Part shown: piece by piece, positions 62,011 through 64,000 of the stretch | Layout of the letters: each line of letters starts with the position of its first letter | Position numbering within the stretch: position 1 is the first letter of the stretch | Source of the DNA: Candidatus Peregrinibacteria bacterium | GTDB taxonomy: Bacteria > Patescibacteriota > Gracilibacteria > Peribacterales > Peribacteraceae | NCBI GenBank assembly: GCA_018648865.1 | Contig: JABGQH010000009.1 | Location: forward strand, 1-64,000 | Direction: 5' to 3' | Length of the DNA stretch: 64,000 nucleotides | Notes under the pieces: model-generated | Databases searched by the model: none | Told to the model about the DNA's origin: nothing | Seen by the model: the letters and a program-made list of their open reading frames with translations, nothing else | Translations under genes and position numbers: made by a program

Positions 62011-63702
62011 ATGCAGAAAAAATGTCCTAAGTGCTCGGCGTCATTTAATGTAACTGACGAGGATATTTTGCTTTTAGATAAATTATCACCAGTGATTAAT
62101 TCCAAAAAGCATAGTCTGCCAGCTCCTACATTATGTTTTAGCTGCAGATTACAAAGGAGGCTAGCGTTCTATAATTCTAGATCGATTTATCCTAGGAAAT
62201 GCGATCTAACAGGAAAAAACATTGTATCTATTTATTCACCGGATAAGCCATACAAAGTTTACGAGAGAAGAGAATGGTATGGGGATAACTGGGATCCATT
62301 TGAATATGGCAGAGATTTTGATTTTAATAGACCTTTCTTTGATCAATTCAAAGAATTACTAGATTCGGTTCCACATCTTTCTTTAACAGTACTAGGAGAG
62401 ACTGTTAATAGTGAATTCACTAATGACAATTTGATAGTAAAAAATTGTTATCTAATATTCGACGGAGAGAGAGCAGAGGATTGTATGTATGGTCATACAT
62501 TTGTTGGTATCACTTCATGTTTAGATTTTGCAGCAGCGGTAGATTGTGAACTCTGCTATGAAACGATCCATTGCAATAATTGTTATAACTGCAAATACAG
62601 TAGATATTCTACAAATTGTAGTGATAGTTGGTTTATTAGGGACTGCATAGGATGTAAGAACTGTTTTGGATGTGCTAATTTGAGGCAAAAACAATATTGC
62701 ATATTTAATGAACAAAAAACAAAAGAGGAATACGAGAAATACTTAGAACAATTCGATTCAACCTCGTATAAAACTGTTCAGGATATGATTAATAAAACAA
62801 ATGAGTTCTTTCTGAAATATCCTGTAAAAGAATGTAGAGGAGAACAGAATGTTGATGTCACAGGGAATAATCTAAATCAATCAAAGGATTCAAAAGACTG
62901 CTTTGACTGCAACAAAGTACAGGACTGCCATTACTGCACAAATTGCTTGGTAGGAGCAAAGGACTGCAGTGATATACATATATGGGGAGACAGCATGGAG
63001 CTCTGTTATGAAAGCTGCGTAATTGGTGTAAAGACTCAAAACTTATTGGGCTGTTATTATGTGTCACAAGGTGCAGACAACATACTCTATTCTATGTATT
63101 GCAGCAGAAGTGTAAAAAACCTATTTGGTTGCATAGGGTTACGGCATAAGAGCAATTGTATTTTCAACAAACAATATTCAGCAGAAGAGTATGAAGATCT
63201 AGCTGAAAGAATCGTTGAGCATATGAAGAAGACTGGAGAATGGGGGGAGTTCTTTCCATCTTCTATATCTGGCTTTGGTTATAACGAAACAATGGCTCAG
63301 ACATTCTTTCCCTTAGAAAAAGACGATGCAAAGAAGCTTGGCTATTCATGGAGTGAATACCAATCTCCTGTAGAGGCAGATCGTACGATTGATGCTTCAA
63401 AGTTGCCAGATAGTACAAATGACATCCCAGACGATGTTTTGAACTGGGCCATCGTATGCACAGATACAGGAAAGCCTTTTAAAATAATTAGGAAGGAACT
63501 TGAGTTTTATAGAGATCATAAATTGCCGATTCCTCGTAAGCACCCAGACCAAAGGCATTACGATAGATTTGCTATTAAAAATCCATATCACCTTTGGGAT
63601 AGATCATGCGATAAATGTTCTAAAGAAATTAAAACAACATACGCACCAGAAAGGCCAGAAACAATTTTCTGTGAAGAATGCTATCTAAAAGAGGTATACT
63701 AA
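62011..63702 (+). CDS. Cys-rich zinc-ribbon/solenoid protein, paralogue 4
   Basis: A 563-residue paralogue: CPKCSASFNVT ... CFSCRLQRR, WYGDNWDPFEYG, two Cys-rich stretches with caps LRQKQYCIFNEQKTKEEYEK and LRHKSNCIFNKQYSAEEYED, IIRKELEFYRDHKLPIPRK and the final ribbon CDKCSKEIK ... CEECYLKEVY. The spacer before it (TAGGCACCA) is identical to that before paralogue 3, and about 40 bases on either side of the junction are nearly the same, a sign of recent tandem duplication or gene conversion. Confidence 0.72.
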   Translation: MQKKCPKCSASFNVTDEDILLLDKLSPVINSKKHSLPAPTLCFSCRLQRRLAFYNSRSIYPRKCDLTGKNIVSIYSPDKPYKVYERREWYGDNWDPFEYGRDFDFNRPFFDQFKELLDSVPHLSLTVLGETVNSEFTNDNLIVKNCYLIFDGERAEDCMYGHTFVGITSCLDFAAAVDCELCYETIHCNNCYNCKYSRYSTNCSDSWFIRDCIGCKNCFGCANLRQKQYCIFNEQKTKEEYEKYLEQFDSTSYKTVQDMINKTNEFFLKYPVKECRGEQNVDVTGNNLNQSKDSKDCFDCNKVQDCHYCTNCLVGAKDCSDIHIWGDSMELCYESCVIGVKTQNLLGCYYVSQGADNILYSMYCSRSVKNLFGCIGLRHKSNCIFNKQYSAEEYEDLAERIVEHMKKTGEWGEFFPSSISGFGYNETMAQTFFPLEKDDAKKLGYSWSEYQSPVEADRTIDASKLPDSTNDIPDDVLNWAIVCTDTGKPFKIIRKELEFYRDHKLPIPRKHPDQRHYDRFAIKNPYHLWDRSCDKCSKEIKTTYAPERPETIFCEECYLKEVY

Positions 63703-63708
63703 CTGCCA

Positions 63709-64000
63709 ATGCAGCAAACCTGCGAAAAGTGTTCGGCAATGTTTGAAGTCACAGAAGGGGATTTAGAGTATTACGATGAAATATCGCCTATATTTAACGG
63801 AAAGAAATACTTAATACCTCCTCCTGTTCAGTGCCCTGAATGTCGCTTTCAGAGGAGGTTAATATTTAGAAATGAAAGAAAATTATATAAAAGAAAATCA
63901 GATGTTTCAGGAAAACAAATAGTAAGTATGTTTGCTCCAGATAATCCACATAAAACATGTACACAGGACGAGTGGCTTAGTAATGATTTTGACGCAATGC
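63709..64000 (+). CDS. Cys-rich zinc-ribbon/solenoid protein, paralogue 5 (cut by window end)
   Basis: Not in the ORF track. The ATG at 63709, six bases after paralogue 4, opens MQQTCEKCSAMFEVTEGDLE, then CPECRFQRRL and a DEWLSNDFD stretch matching the first 95 residues of the other paralogues. The frame is open to the end of the window. It shows that the array has at least five members and continues downstream. Confidence 0.85.
   Translation, partial: MQQTCEKCSAMFEVTEGDLEYYDEISPIFNGKKYLIPPPVQCPECRFQRRLIFRNERKLYKRKSDVSGKQIVSMFAPDNPHKTCTQDEWLSNDFDAM

Overview
The window is an AT-rich, densely coded bacterial chromosome segment that uses the standard genetic code. Several traits together suggest a Candidate Phyla Radiation / Patescibacteria organism, perhaps close to Peregrinibacteria. 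These are short intergenic gaps, many lipoproteins and Ser-rich surface proteins with SLH, Calx-beta, PKD, cohesin or dockerin domains, two sortases, a trimmed MurE-like ligase, a membrane-anchored Clp ATPase with a decayed first ATPase site, and a tandem family of about 560-residue Cys-rich proteins. No 16S gene is present, so the placement is inference. Purine and pyrimidine genes (purD, purF, carB, plus folD and tmk) imply more biosynthesis than the most reduced members of that group.

Layout. 0-5 kb: a YibE/F membrane protein cut by the window edge, DUF5320 and DUF134 proteins, a thioredoxin-CcdA fusion and a DEAD-box helicase. 4.5-5.2 kb: two tandem copies of a structured RNA-like unit, each with its own promoter and terminator. 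5.2-9 kb: an SF1 helicase, a small unknown, tRNA-Tyr and a lipoprotein. 9-12.3 kb: a lipid-type cassette (EEP phosphatase, CDP-alcohol phosphatidyltransferase, CarS-like) between direct repeats, then a methyltransferase and a small membrane protein. 12.3-18.6 kb: a minus-strand run of dockerin, cohesin-FN3 and cupredoxin-like genes, followed by VIT1/CCC1, TMTC-like TPR and EamA membrane proteins. 18.7-26 kb: holA, greA, carB, an SLH protein and a second EamA transporter. 26-37.9 kb: tRNA-Leu(UAA), sortase, mnmA, prfA, purD-purF-folD-tmk and a membrane Clp operon. 37.9-42.3 kb: groES-groEL under a CIRCE element, an SLH-Calx-beta protein, a broken tRNA-Leu and an intact tRNA-Leu(CAG). 42.4-52 kb: O-antigen ligase-like protein, lipoproteins, a VUT transporter, TPM and PKD proteins. 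52-57 kb: tsaD, second sortase, lgt, murE-like and riboflavin kinase. 57-64 kb: at least five tandem paralogous Cys-rich proteins running off the window end.

Two cross-cutting patterns stand out. First, many genes have a -10 hexamer exactly six bases before the start codon and no visible Shine-Dalgarno sequence, which indicates leaderless mRNAs. The same rule predicts an ATC start for the EamA gene at 25991 and perhaps ATT for the sortase at 27657. Second, a cell-surface programme recurs across the window: SLH anchoring, sortases, candidate P-x-TG sorting signals on the cohesin and cupredoxin-like proteins, lipoproteins with Lgt, and O-antigen-ligase and TMTC-like membrane enzymes.
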